In this document: positions 1 through 7,528 of the stretch, piece after piece
How positions within the stretch are numbered: the stretch's first letter is position 1
Layout: every line of letters starts with the position of its first letter
Assembly: GCA_023228765.1 (NCBI GenBank)
Contig: JALOAM010000100.1
Location: forward strand, 1-11,320
DNA: 11,320 nucleotides
Source: Dehalococcoidia bacterium
GTDB lineage: Bacteria; Chloroflexota; Dehalococcoidia; UBA2979
Direction: 5' to 3'
Program-made: the position numbers and the translations under genes
Notes under the pieces: generated by a model
What the model was told of the DNA's origin: nothing
Database searches by the model: none
The model's input: the letters and a program-made list of their open reading frames with translations, nothing else

Positions 1-1041
1 AACGAGTTCGCCATCGGCATGCCGGATGCCACCAAGCCCTTCCCGATGCCGCAGAACCCGTGGGACCTCGAGCGGAGCGGTTCGGGATCGAGTTCCGGCA
101 CGGGCATCGCCCTGGCGGCGGGCCTCATCTACGCCGGCCTGGGGACGGACACCGGCGGGTCCACGCGCGGTCCGTCGTCGTGGAACGGCGTCAGCGGGAT
201 GAAGCAGACCTTCGGCCGGGTGCCGAAGTGGGGCTGCGTGCCGCTCGGCTACAGCCTCGACTCGATCAACCCGATGGCCCGCAGCGCGTACGACTGTGCC
301 GCCATGCTCGCGGTCATGGCCGGCGCCGACCGCCACGACCCATGCACCGTCGATGTCCCCGTGCCGGACTACACCGCCGCAATGACCGGTAGCGTCGAGG
401 GCCTGCGGATCGGCGTGCCGAAGCCCTACTTCTTCGACTCGCCGGAGCTCGACCCGGAGACGCGCGACGCCGTCCTCGCAGCCGTCGAGGTGCTGCGCGG
501 CGCCGGGGCGATTGTGACGGAGGTGGAGGTCCCCCACGCCCGCGAGGCGAAGGACGCGAACCAGTTGATCATGCTGAGCGAGGCCTTCGCCTACCACCGC
601 GGCGACCTCATCGCTCGCTTCGACGAGTACGGGAGGTACACGTCGGAGGTCCTCACGCGCGGTCTGTTCTTCACCGGCGGGGACGTGGTGCAGGCGCAGC
701 GCTTCCGGTCGTACTTCAAGAAGGCGATGGCTGCCGTTCTCGCGGACCTCGATGTCATCATCACGCCGACGTCCGTCGGCCCTGCCCCGAGGCGCGCGGA
801 CATGAACCCGAGCCAGATGCTGAGCTCCCCCAGCTTCACCGGGCCGTGGAACCTCTCCGGACTGCCGGCGATGGCGATTCCCTGCGGGTTCAGCACCGGT
901 GGCCTGCCGCTCTCGATGCAGATCGTCGGCAAGCCGTTCGCGGAGGCCACGGTCTTCCAGGTCGGGGGCGCGTACCAGGAGCTGACGGACTGGCACCTCC
1001 ACGTCCCGCCGATCGCGCAGGAGGTGGCCTCGGTCGCCTAG
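1..1041 (+). CDS. Amidase-signature family hydrolase, 5' truncated by window edge
   Basis: The gene enters from the left edge in frame 1 and stops at TAG 1039-1041. The opening codons read NEFAIG, the usual amidase (AS) motif, so the N-terminal part with the catalytic Lys lies outside the window; the ATG at 19 is internal. What remains holds the Ser-rich loop RSGSGSSSGTG, with the expected cis-Ser at codon 88-90, and GTDTGGSTR, with the nucleophilic Ser at codon 160-162. The two serines are 24 residues apart, as in GatA and FAAH. The C-terminal signature SGLPAMAIPCGF...GLPLSMQIVGKPF is also typical. Such enzymes hydrolyse amide bonds through a Ser-cisSer-Lys triad. GatA-like sequence is clear, but no gatB or gatC is visible, so a stand-alone amidase of unknown substrate is more likely than the tRNA amidotransferase subunit. 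It is probably cytoplasmic. It converges on a second amidase gene. Confidence 0.93.
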   Translation, partial: NEFAIGMPDATKPFPMPQNPWDLERSGSGSSSGTGIALAAGLIYAGLGTDTGGSTRGPSSWNGVSGMKQTFGRVPKWGCVPLGYSLDSINPMARSAYDCAAMLAVMAGADRHDPCTVDVPVPDYTAAMTGSVEGLRIGVPKPYFFDSPELDPETRDAVLAAVEVLRGAGAIVTEVEVPHAREAKDANQLIMLSEAFAYHRGDLIARFDEYGRYTSEVLTRGLFFTGGDVVQAQRFRSYFKKAMAAVLADLDVIITPTSVGPAPRRADMNPSQMLSSPSFTGPWNLSGLPAMAIPCGFSTGGLPLSMQIVGKPFAEATVFQVGGAYQELTDWHLHVPPIAQEVASVA

Positions 1042-1060
1042 CTAGCGGACGCGCACCAAG

Positions 1061-1092
1061 CAGAAGGGCCGCCCGTCCGGGCGGCCCTTCTG
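1061..1092. terminator. Bidirectional terminator-like hairpin between convergent amidase genes
   Basis: A perfect inverted repeat: the 13-base arm CAGAAGGGCCGCC (1061-1073) pairs with GGCGGCCCTTCTG (1080-1092). C1074-G1079 and G1075-C1078 could extend it. It sits 19 bases after the plus-strand stop and 20 bases after the minus-strand stop at 1113, the usual place for a shared terminator. The stem ends carry short A/T-rich steps, but neither side has a long U-tract, so its intrinsic strength is uncertain. Confidence 0.75.
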
Positions 1093-1112
1093 TGTGCCCC
1101 GCGCGGGTTGGC

Positions 1113-2684
1113 CTAGTAGTCGAAGCTCTCGCCGGACAGCGCGGGCGTCGTCTCCGGCACACGGCGGTTGTCCGTCGCCGCCTCGAACCCGCTCGCCAGC
1201 CTGATGAGTGTCGGCTCGCTCCACGGCCGCCCGAGGATCTCGAGCCCGACGGGGAGGCCCTCCGGCGTGAAGCCCATGGGCACGATCAGTGCCGGCATGC
1301 CGGTGACCGGGCTAAGCAGGTTGGGCTGGTACGCCCGCTCCGGGTCGTTCTTCGGGCCGATCTTCAGCGGGCCGTGCAGCTTGTGCGGGTAGATGAGCGC
1401 GTCCAGCCCGAGGCGGTCCATCAGCGCAACGACCGCATCGCGGAGCTTCGCGCGGCCCTCGAAGCTCGCGCGGAACTTCGGGTCACGGTCGATGTCGACC
1501 GGGTGGGCGAACGTCGCCCGGTCGCCGGGCCGCTCCGGGACCCCGGGGTGGTCGAACAGGAGATCCTCGGGCGTCTTGAACGGGTACTCGGCCCCGTGTC
1601 GCGAGAGGTACTGCTTGATCGCGAGCACCCGCTCGTACTGTGCCGGGAACCCGGGCAGCGACAGGTCGTGGTGGCTCGCAAGGTCGATGCCGAGCGACAC
1701 CGGGTTGAAGACGGACGCTCCGCCTTCGCGGAACACCTCGATGGACGCCTTGGCCAGATCCACGACCTCGGGGTCGATCGGTGTGAAGTCGAACGCCTCC
1801 TTCAACACGCCCACGCGGGACGCCCTCAGTCCCTGCGGGTCCACGAAGCTCGCGTACGGTGCCAGGGGCATCTTGCCCAGGCTGTTCGCCGTCCAGAGGT
1901 CGTCGCTGTCGAAGCCGGCCACGATGTCCAGCGTGACGGCGAGGTCGTAGACGCTGTGCGCCATCGGGCCGCCTCGCTCGCCGGTGATGTAGCTCCACAT
2001 CTGCCCGGCCCGGCTGATCAGGCCGGACGTGGTCGAGAGTCCGAAGAGGTTGCTGTCGCTGGTGGGCGTGCGGATGGAGAAGCCGGTCTCGCTGCCGAAC
2101 CCGACCGTCCCGAAGTGGGCCGCGACGCCGGCGCCCGTGCCGGAGCTCGACCAGCCCGGCGTCCGGTCGAGGGCGAACGGGTTGAGCGTCGACCCCAGCA
2201 GCGTGCTACTCGCGAGGATGTCCGGCCCGGCGTACCAGTCGCTCTGGTTCACCTTCGCCAGGATGATCGCGCCTGCGTCGCGCAGCCGTTCCGCGATCGT
2301 GGAGTCTCGCGTCGGCACCACGCCCTTCAACGGCGCGTAGCCGCCCGTGGTCGGCAGGTCCTTCGTGTCGAACACGTCCTTGAGCAGCACCGGGATGCCG
2401 TGCAGCGGAGAACGCGAGCCGCTTGCCTCGCGTTCAGCGTCGAGGGCGCACGCCGTCGCGAGCGCCTGCTCGTTGAGCGTGATCACCGCGTTGATCTTCG
2501 GCCCGGCCTGGTCGTACGCCTCGATGCGGTCGAGGTACATCTGCACCAACCGCTCCGAAGTCAGCGCCCCCGCGTCGAACGCGGCGTTGATGTCCGCGAT
2601 GCTCGCCGTCGTCAGGCTGAAGCGGTGCGAACCCCTCGGAGGGCTCGCACCGTTCGAGGCGGGATCGAGTTGCGTCGTCGTCAT
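1113..2684 (-). CDS. Amidase-signature family hydrolase, complete (523 aa)
   Basis: Full-length amidase-signature enzyme, 523 aa, a usual length for stand-alone amidases. It starts at ATG 2684, three bases behind the Shine-Dalgarno AAAGGTGA (2688-2695). The catalytic Lys is K102 in VLLKDVFDT, the cis-Ser is S179 in GWSSSGTG, and the nucleophile is S203 in ETGFSIR. The 24-residue Ser-Ser and 77-residue Lys-Ser spacings match the family. The C-terminus has GMPALIVPMGFTPEGLPVGLEILGRPWSE and then a RRVPETTP tail, resembling peptide-amidase-type members. There is no signal peptide or membrane segment, so it is probably cytoplasmic. Oddly, F202 precedes the nucleophile where most members have Gly (GGS), which may alter the oxyanion pocket. 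The substrate cannot be told from sequence. It points toward the other amidase, but the two diverge clearly and are not a recent tandem duplication. Confidence 0.95.
   Translation of the reverse strand: MTTTQLDPASNGASPPRGSHRFSLTTASIADINAAFDAGALTSERLVQMYLDRIEAYDQAGPKINAVITLNEQALATACALDAEREASGSRSPLHGIPVLLKDVFDTKDLPTTGGYAPLKGVVPTRDSTIAERLRDAGAIILAKVNQSDWYAGPDILASSTLLGSTLNPFALDRTPGWSSSGTGAGVAAHFGTVGFGSETGFSIRTPTSDSNLFGLSTTSGLISRAGQMWSYITGERGGPMAHSVYDLAVTLDIVAGFDSDDLWTANSLGKMPLAPYASFVDPQGLRASRVGVLKEAFDFTPIDPEVVDLAKASIEVFREGGASVFNPVSLGIDLASHHDLSLPGFPAQYERVLAIKQYLSRHGAEYPFKTPEDLLFDHPGVPERPGDRATFAHPVDIDRDPKFRASFEGRAKLRDAVVALMDRLGLDALIYPHKLHGPLKIGPKNDPERAYQPNLLSPVTGMPALIVPMGFTPEGLPVGLEILGRPWSEPTLIRLASGFEAATDNRRVPETTPALSGESFDY
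2623..2652 (-). other. Strong hairpin inside the 5' end of the second amidase gene
   Basis: CGGTGCGA (2623-2630) and TCGCACCG (2645-2652) are exact 8-base inverted arms. Inside them CCCT (2633-2636) pairs with AGGG (2640-2643), with small bulges. The hairpin falls about 30-60 bases into the coding sequence, over a low-complexity stretch (NGASPPRGSH) ahead of the conserved domain. It could slow early translation or be chance in GC-rich DNA. Confidence 0.4.
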
Positions 2685-3016
2685 GCGTCACCTTTCGGCG
2701 GCGCGGACACGCCGCCCTCTGCCACGAGAACCACGGGTTGATTCGCCAGACCGCAGCGTCACGCGACGGGATTCCCGGACGTGCCGCCTGCATGAATTCC
2801 TCGGGAATGACGTGCTGCACGCGCATTGCGGGCGGATGTGCGGTCGTTACCGCTGCCCTCTCGCGCATGTCACACGCGAAGCGGCCGGAGGTCGGGGGTA
2901 TGAGGGCTATCGCGGGGCGGTGCCGGCGAGAGAGGACGGCACGGTGTGGGCCGTGGAGCAAGCTCCCATGCAGCCCGCCGGAAGGCGGGCTGCATGGGGG
3001 AGCGAGGGGGCGTGGG
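2685..3016. other. Intergenic region without a gene (332 bp)
   Basis: This stretch lies between the start of the second amidase and the end of the peptidase gene, both on the minus strand. It should hold the amidase promoter, but no convincing -35/-10 pair is visible. A 13-base dyad ATTCC-TCG-GGAAT (2796-2808) sits about 115 bases upstream of the amidase start, with a related ATTCCCGGA at 2771. The left end carries the amidase ribosome binding site and the right end a terminator-like hairpin (2963-3000). Open frames crossing it show no family resemblance. Confidence 0.55.
2963..3000 (-). terminator. Terminator-like hairpin behind the metallopeptidase gene
   Basis: CCATGCAGCCCGCC (2966-2979) pairs perfectly with GGCGGGCTGCATGG (2984-2997) around a four-base loop, and C2965-G2998 extends the stem to 15 bp. 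It begins about 17 bases after the peptidase stop codon in the direction of transcription. Only a short T-containing stretch (AGCTTGCT) follows on the minus strand, so it is a strong stem without a classic U-tract. Confidence 0.65.
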
Positions 3017-5902
3017 TCAGCAGTCGCGTACCTCGATGTCGACCTGGACGCTCCTCAGGCGGACCTTGCCCACATCGACCGAGGGGAGGTCGAGGCAGCG
3101 CAGGAGGTCCTGGGCCGGACCGTGGCACCGGTCGTCACAGTGGGACTTGTCCGAGTGCTTCGGGCAGTCGTCCTGCGGAAGCGGCTCGGCGCGCTCGGGG
3201 TCGAGCTCGTAGCTCATCCCGCCGATGCCGATGTCGTCCGCTGCCACGGTGACGACCACCTCGCGGTCCGGGGTCTGCCTGACCTCGGCCGCCGTTACCT
3301 CGCCGCCCGGGACCACGCGCAGGCGAACCTGCCGGCTGCCACCGGCGGGGAGGCCGAACGACACCCCGCCGGGAGTGGCCACCTCCACGCGCCAGCCGCG
3401 CGAGGCGAGCAGCTTCGGCAGCGTGATGTCCAGCTGGACACGCACGCGACGGTTGAACGGGTTGTGCACTGTGAAGGCGCGTCCGTCCAGCACGGCCATG
3501 ATCCCGGCCACACCACCCGCTGCCGGGACAGGGTGGACGTTCCTCTGGCCGATGTTGTTGTCGTGCGGCACCAGCCGCCACTCCTCGATGGAGTCGCCCG
3601 GACCGAACACGTCGATGTTCGAGGGGTCCCCGCTCGCGGAGGCGACCATCAGCATGCACTCGTGGTCCGGCTGGGACGGCGTCCAGGTGAAGGGGCCGAC
3701 GAGGACCTCGCCACCCGGCGGGATGTTTGGCACCGAGATCTGCGCGGTGGTCATCGCCTGCCAGTCGTCCGGCCAGGTCAGGCCGGCGCCGGGGTTGCAG
3801 TGGAAGCCACGGACGATCACGTTCGTCGCGGTCTGCGTGCCGCGGTTGCGGACGCGCGTGTACGCGAAGTTCGGCCGGTCGAGCCACGGCTCCTCGTGCA
3901 CGGTGCCGTTGTCCGCGTACCGCCGGTTCCACACGCTCTGGTTGTTCCAGTGCACGGGCTGGTACTGGTACTCGCCGTGCCGCCCGTCGTCGATGTAGAC
4001 GTCGACGGCGGGTGCGGCGCCCTCCTGCGTCACCGGGGTGGGAGCGCCCGGCGCCTGGAACAGGCCTTGCTTCTCGAACGCCCAGCGGATGACCTTGCCG
4101 TAGGCGCCCCCGGCGAGGCCCTCGCTGGTCCAGTCGCCGGCGTCGGCGTCCAGGAGCGCCTGGACCCAGCCGGTGGCGTTGCTGGGGTTAGTCATCGGCG
4201 TCAGCGTGCCGACGCCCCTCAGGATGAGGTAGGCCGCCACGCGGGCCGCGAACTGCCGCGTGCCGAGGCGGGTGGAATCGCCGCCCAGGCTGCGGTAGAG
4301 ACGGAAGTGGCTCGTGCTGAGCACCTGCTCGCTGCTGTAGCCGCCCGTGTCGTTAGCGCCGCCCCATCCCCAGCCGCCACCGACCGGCCGGTCGTGCCGC
4401 CGAGAGATCACGCTGCCCACCCAGGGGAACGTGAGGAACCGGTCCGCCGCCTGCGAGTCGGGGTCCGAGAGGATCGCGGCGAAGCTGTCTCCGGCGGAGT
4501 GGGCGAAGCCGAAGTTGGCCGAGTTCACGTGGTCGTAGAGGATCCCGTGTCCGCCCAGCTCGTGGAGGACGACGCGGCGGTCGGTTGCGAGGCCGATCGG
4601 GTTCGTGGTGTCCGCCGTGGAGGCGAGCTCGTAGTCCACGTTCGCGATGCCGCCCATGCCGTTCCCGGAACACGAGGCGTTGATCTCGATGCCGTCCGCC
4701 GAGCCGAAGCGACCCCGATGGTCCACCGACAACGGGAAGCTGGTCCCGCCGAAGTACGAGCCCGTCGTGAAGCCGAGGTCATCGGCCAGCCGGAAGAAGC
4801 CGTCGTTGTGGTAGTAGGCGTTCACCGCGGCGAAGTCGTTGGTACGGCTGCCGTAGTTGAAGTCAGTCCCCGCCGGCTCCGTCGGCGGGGCGGCCGTGAA
4901 GACCTCGAAGTCCTGCACGCGGACGAACTGCCCGGTCAGCTCCTGCTCATTCCCCGCAGCGGGCGCGGTGAGGCCCGGAAGCGTGACAGTCGTGCGGAAC
5001 CCGTTCAGCGTGGCGGCTGTCGCGTCGGGGAGTGCCGTGCCCCCGGCCGTGAGCGGGTCGCGCTGGAATACCTGGCCACTCACGTCCGCCGTGAAGGGGC
5101 GCAGGTAGAGCAGTGCCGAGGTCGCGAGGTCGATGATCGCGAGCCAGGTGACGTGCCCTCGAGGTGGCGTGGGCACGGAGAAGATGACCTCCCGCGCGAG
5201 GCGGAAGGCGCCGTCCGGGATGTCCGGCGCGTCGGGGACCTGGAACGGGAACGCCGGGCCTCCGGCCACCGCTCCGGGGCGAGTGTTGTCCGGCGACCGG
5301 TCATCGGTGAGCCGGCGGGCTGCCTCGTAGCGGAACAGGACGAGACGGTTGCTCACCACCTGCGGCGTCCGGTCGTCCTTGTCGACTCGGGCGGCCCGCT
5401 CCAGGATCACCGGCGCGGCCGGCAGGTTGAGGGCGCGCGCCACTACGCCGCGGGCACCCGTGATCCGGGCGTCGATCACGCGCTGTGTCGGCAGGTCGAC
5501 CTCGATCTCCGGGTAGCAGGTGGTCTGGACGCCGGAGACGCGCATGGGGGTGCGACGCATCGTGACGGTCAGCCCGGTGCGCCACACCGGGATGCCGCGC
5601 CACGTCTGCTGGTACGCGACCGTCGTGCTGTCGAACTGCGACGACTCGGAGTCGAACCGCAGCTCGATGTCGTCGTCGGTCAGGTCGCTTGCCTCGATCG
5701 CGCCGGAGGGCTCCGCGCCGGTGAGCCACCCGGCCTGGATCTGGAGCTCGGAGGCGTGCTCCGCCAGGAACTCGTCGGCCGCCAGTCGCGGCAACTGCGC
5801 TGAGGTCGGTCGGTTACGCTCCGCCGGCCGCAACGCCCGTACCAGCCCCTCCGTGTCCAGCTCTCGGTAGAGCCGTCGGGCTGCCAAATACTCCTCGGTC
5901 AT
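3017..5902 (-). CDS. Large FTP/thermolysin-like metallopeptidase with HELGGH motif and C-terminal Ig-like region (961 aa)
   Basis: The gene starts at ATG 5902, seven bases behind AAAGGA (5910-5915), and ends at TGA 3017-3019. Residues about 60-270 resemble an FTP/PepSY-type propeptide (VAYQQTWRGIPVWRTGLTV). Residues about 350-560 look like a gluzincin-type catalytic domain: TNDFAAVNAYYHNDGFF, then VVLHELGGHGILYDH with H447, E448 and H452, then AHSAGDSFAAIL with D472 where thermolysin/M36 enzymes carry the third zinc ligand Glu. The motif is HExxxH, one residue longer than HExxH, as in dipeptidyl peptidase III (M49). Residues about 640-905 resemble CARDB/Ig-like beta repeats (FAYTRVRNRGTQTATNVIV). 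A Cys/His cluster (C913, H916, H921, C922, C926, H927, C936) precedes the terminal C961. No signal peptide or membrane helix is visible, which is odd for a propeptide-bearing protease. Peptidase activity is inferred and the zinc ligands are unproven; it may be a catalytically altered homologue. Confidence 0.85.
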   Translation of the reverse strand: MTEEYLAARRLYRELDTEGLVRALRPAERNRPTSAQLPRLAADEFLAEHASELQIQAGWLTGAEPSGAIEASDLTDDDIELRFDSESSQFDSTTVAYQQTWRGIPVWRTGLTVTMRRTPMRVSGVQTTCYPEIEVDLPTQRVIDARITGARGVVARALNLPAAPVILERAARVDKDDRTPQVVSNRLVLFRYEAARRLTDDRSPDNTRPGAVAGGPAFPFQVPDAPDIPDGAFRLAREVIFSVPTPPRGHVTWLAIIDLATSALLYLRPFTADVSGQVFQRDPLTAGGTALPDATAATLNGFRTTVTLPGLTAPAAGNEQELTGQFVRVQDFEVFTAAPPTEPAGTDFNYGSRTNDFAAVNAYYHNDGFFRLADDLGFTTGSYFGGTSFPLSVDHRGRFGSADGIEINASCSGNGMGGIANVDYELASTADTTNPIGLATDRRVVLHELGGHGILYDHVNSANFGFAHSAGDSFAAILSDPDSQAADRFLTFPWVGSVISRRHDRPVGGGWGWGGANDTGGYSSEQVLSTSHFRLYRSLGGDSTRLGTRQFAARVAAYLILRGVGTLTPMTNPSNATGWVQALLDADAGDWTSEGLAGGAYGKVIRWAFEKQGLFQAPGAPTPVTQEGAAPAVDVYIDDGRHGEYQYQPVHWNNQSVWNRRYADNGTVHEEPWLDRPNFAYTRVRNRGTQTATNVIVRGFHCNPGAGLTWPDDWQAMTTAQISVPNIPPGGEVLVGPFTWTPSQPDHECMLMVASASGDPSNIDVFGPGDSIEEWRLVPHDNNIGQRNVHPVPAAGGVAGIMAVLDGRAFTVHNPFNRRVRVQLDITLPKLLASRGWRVEVATPGGVSFGLPAGGSRQVRLRVVPGGEVTAAEVRQTPDREVVVTVAADDIGIGGMSYELDPERAEPLPQDDCPKHSDKSHCDDRCHGPAQDLLRCLDLPSVDVGKVRLRSVQVDIEVRDC

Positions 5903-6178
5903 CGCTGGGTCCTTTCGCTCGAATGAGCCCGAGATGGGATCGGGGCCTGACTCCAGACAGCAGATGGAGTCGGTGGCGTCAGGTCCGGACCGATTCGACG
6001 ACGAGGGGCCGCCCAGTCACGCAGCCGGTCAGTGCTGCGCTTCTCCCTTGCCGATCGGCGGCATTGTCAGCACGCGGCGCGGGGATCGCATGGGGCGATC
6101 GCCCCAATCTGCCCGGCGTTCGGGCACGGCTTCGCACTCGCGGCCGTCGAGGATGGCGTCAGGGGGCGAGGGCCGACG
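5903..6178. other. Intergenic region with several palindromes (276 bp)
   Basis: Between the end of the NnrS-like gene and the start of the peptidase gene I see no gene with family resemblance. The stretch should hold the peptidase promoter. It contains a GACTCCA/TGGAGTC dyad (5949-5955 and 5965-5971), an overlapping CCTGAC/GTCAGG dyad (5946-5951 and 5978-5983), and the perfect palindromes GGTCCGGACC (5982-5991), GCCGATCGGC (6050-6059) and TGGGGCGATCGCCCCA (6091-6106). No clear sigma-70-like promoter is visible. The minus frame of the peptidase stays open for at least about 100 bases upstream of 5902 without an ATG, GTG or TTG codon. Confidence 0.55.
6091..6106. repeat. Perfect 16-bp palindrome TGGGGCGATCGCCCCA
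   Basis: An uninterrupted self-complementary 16-mer lies 73 bases beyond the NnrS-like stop codon and 189 bases upstream of the peptidase start. As RNA it could fold with GATC as loop and a 6-bp stem, but no U-tract follows. It may be an operator for a dimeric regulator, part of a transcript end, or chance. Confidence 0.5.
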
Positions 6179-7519
6179 TCAGCTCGGCGTGCGGTCTGGG
6201 TTGGAGCGAAGGAGCAGCACCGCCAGCGGAACGACGCCTGCGACGAACCCCAGCAGGCTGAACACCCCGCCCATCCGGAGGACGCTCGGGTCGATATCGA
6301 CCGGGCCGAGCAGGTTCCCCGCGAGGCGGAGCGCGACGCCGAGTTGCAGCAAGCCAAACGCTACCGGGACCGCCCCCGGGAGCGGCAGCGGGTGCCTCGA
6401 TAAGAGCGGCAGCGCCTTGTGTGCGAAGCCGAGGATGAGCGTGGTGAGGAACCCGACCGTGACCACGTGCAGCGAGGCCGTTCGTGCCACGCTCCACGAG
6501 CCGTCCGGGGCCACGGCACCGACCGCGATCAGCACGGCGCCCACGAGCAGCCATGCGTAGGCCGTCCCCGCGTAGCGGTGCAGCCAGCGGTCGGCGAGGG
6601 GCTGTCCGGACCAGAGCGGCGGGAGGATCCGGAGCGCCAGCGTGAAGATGACGATCGCCGCCGCGATCAGCAGCGCGCCTGCCCTCGACAGGATGTGGCC
6701 ATGCCCACCGGACGCACCCAGCGCCGCGAGCAGCGTGCCGAGGGCGACGAGGACCATGGCCGCGCGGTCCGCCCTCAGATCTCGTGGCGGCAGCCGTAGG
6801 AACGCCGCGACCGCGCGGGCGGAGAAGCCGAACGTGAACGGGAGGATGAACCCGAACAGGGCGATCTGCTGGAACGCCGTGTTCCACGCCGGGTCGACAA
6901 ACGCCACGCGGTCCACCTCGACGCGCGCTGCGAGGTCGATGCTCAGTCCGAGGTAGGCGAGCGCCGCACCGGCCGCCCCGGCGAGGCCGAGCCAGAACCA
7001 CCCAGCGACCATCCGCTGGCCCTCGGACCCCGCGCGGAGCACGACGAACAGCGTCCACGCGAAGACGAGCCACCCCGCCGCGATGGCGAGGCCGGCCGTC
7101 GTGAGCAAGACATCGCGGTACGGCAACCACGTCCCGGGCTGTGCGAGCGCGCGGAGCCCGAGGCCGGCGACGATGAGGACGACCGTCAGTCGTTGCGGCC
7201 ACGGGAACGGGATGGCGGTGTTGCCGAAGAACCGGGGGACGGCATGGCTCGCCACGCCCACGATGAAGAGTCCCGCCCAGCCCAGGATCTGCACCGTGCC
7301 GTGTACCTGGATCAGCGCCACGTCCGAGTCGTGCAGCGGCCCGGAGCTCGCCCTGACCATGATGAGCAGGCCGAGCGGGAACGCTGTCAGACCAGCAACG
7401 ATGGCCGCGAGGACCGGCACCCGAAAGAGGGCTGCCATCGCCCAGGGCGTTGCTGGATAGCGGGCTGACGCCGGCCGTCGAGGCTGTCCCGGCGGCGGTT
7501 GAGGTGAGGGGCCGCTCAC
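6179..7519 (-). CDS. NnrS-like polytopic membrane protein, putative heme/copper protein (446 aa)
   Basis: About 12 hydrophobic helices can be picked out, roughly at residues 31-53, 73-95, 108-126, 137-160, 171-191, 215-236, 253-270, 278-297, 319-337, 348-368, 382-402 and 416-436. This fits the NnrS family, inner-membrane proteins that bind heme and copper and protect against nitrosative stress in nitrate/nitrite-respiring bacteria. Family-like segments are VHGTVQILGWAGLFIVGVASHAVPRF and LHVVTVGFLTTLILGFAHKALPLL. Histidines H73, H92, H351 and H367 within helices are candidate metal ligands; H273 and H275 lie in a GHGH loop. The GTG start at 7519 is nine bases after the stop of the preceding radical SAM gene, so the two are co-transcribed; its Shine-Dalgarno is weak. 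An internal ATG at 7438, just before the first helix, is the alternative start. Function as an NO-related heme protein is inferred from family and context. Confidence 0.82.
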   Translation of the reverse strand: MSGPSPQPPPGQPRRPASARYPATPWAMAALFRVPVLAAIVAGLTAFPLGLLIMVRASSGPLHDSDVALIQVHGTVQILGWAGLFIVGVASHAVPRFFGNTAIPFPWPQRLTVVLIVAGLGLRALAQPGTWLPYRDVLLTTAGLAIAAGWLVFAWTLFVVLRAGSEGQRMVAGWFWLGLAGAAGAALAYLGLSIDLAARVEVDRVAFVDPAWNTAFQQIALFGFILPFTFGFSARAVAAFLRLPPRDLRADRAAMVLVALGTLLAALGASGGHGHILSRAGALLIAAAIVIFTLALRILPPLWSGQPLADRWLHRYAGTAYAWLLVGAVLIAVGAVAPDGSWSVARTASLHVVTVGFLTTLILGFAHKALPLLSRHPLPLPGAVPVAFGLLQLGVALRLAGNLLGPVDIDPSVLRMGGVFSLLGFVAGVVPLAVLLLRSNPDRTPS

Positions 7520-7528
7520 GCGGGTCCG

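Noticed and set aside
846..2741. A plus-strand open frame of 631 codons overlapping both amidases
   Set aside because: Arg-rich composition with no recognisable motif. It covers the ends of two genes with intact catalytic motifs, so it is a compositional shadow.
2434..2961. Minus-strand open frame of 175 codons upstream of and overlapping the second amidase
   Set aside because: It has no motif and no ribosome binding site, and its second half is an out-of-frame reading of the amidase N-terminus.
4868..4890. Hairpin CCCCGCCG...CGGCGGGG inside the peptidase gene
   Set aside because: It lies in continuous coding sequence for a Pro/Thr/Glu linker and is expected by chance at this GC content.
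2738..5803. A plus-strand open frame of 1021 codons antisense to the peptidase gene, longer than that gene
   Set aside because: It is rich in Arg, Val, Gly and Ala without any domain, has no ribosome binding site, and mirrors the GC-biased third positions of the minus-strand gene. The minus frame carries clear family motifs.
5923..6560. Plus-strand open frames of 112-208 codons across the intergenic region and NnrS gene end
   Set aside because: Low-complexity Ser/Arg/Pro-rich translations with no family resemblance. They run into the antisense of a clear membrane protein gene.
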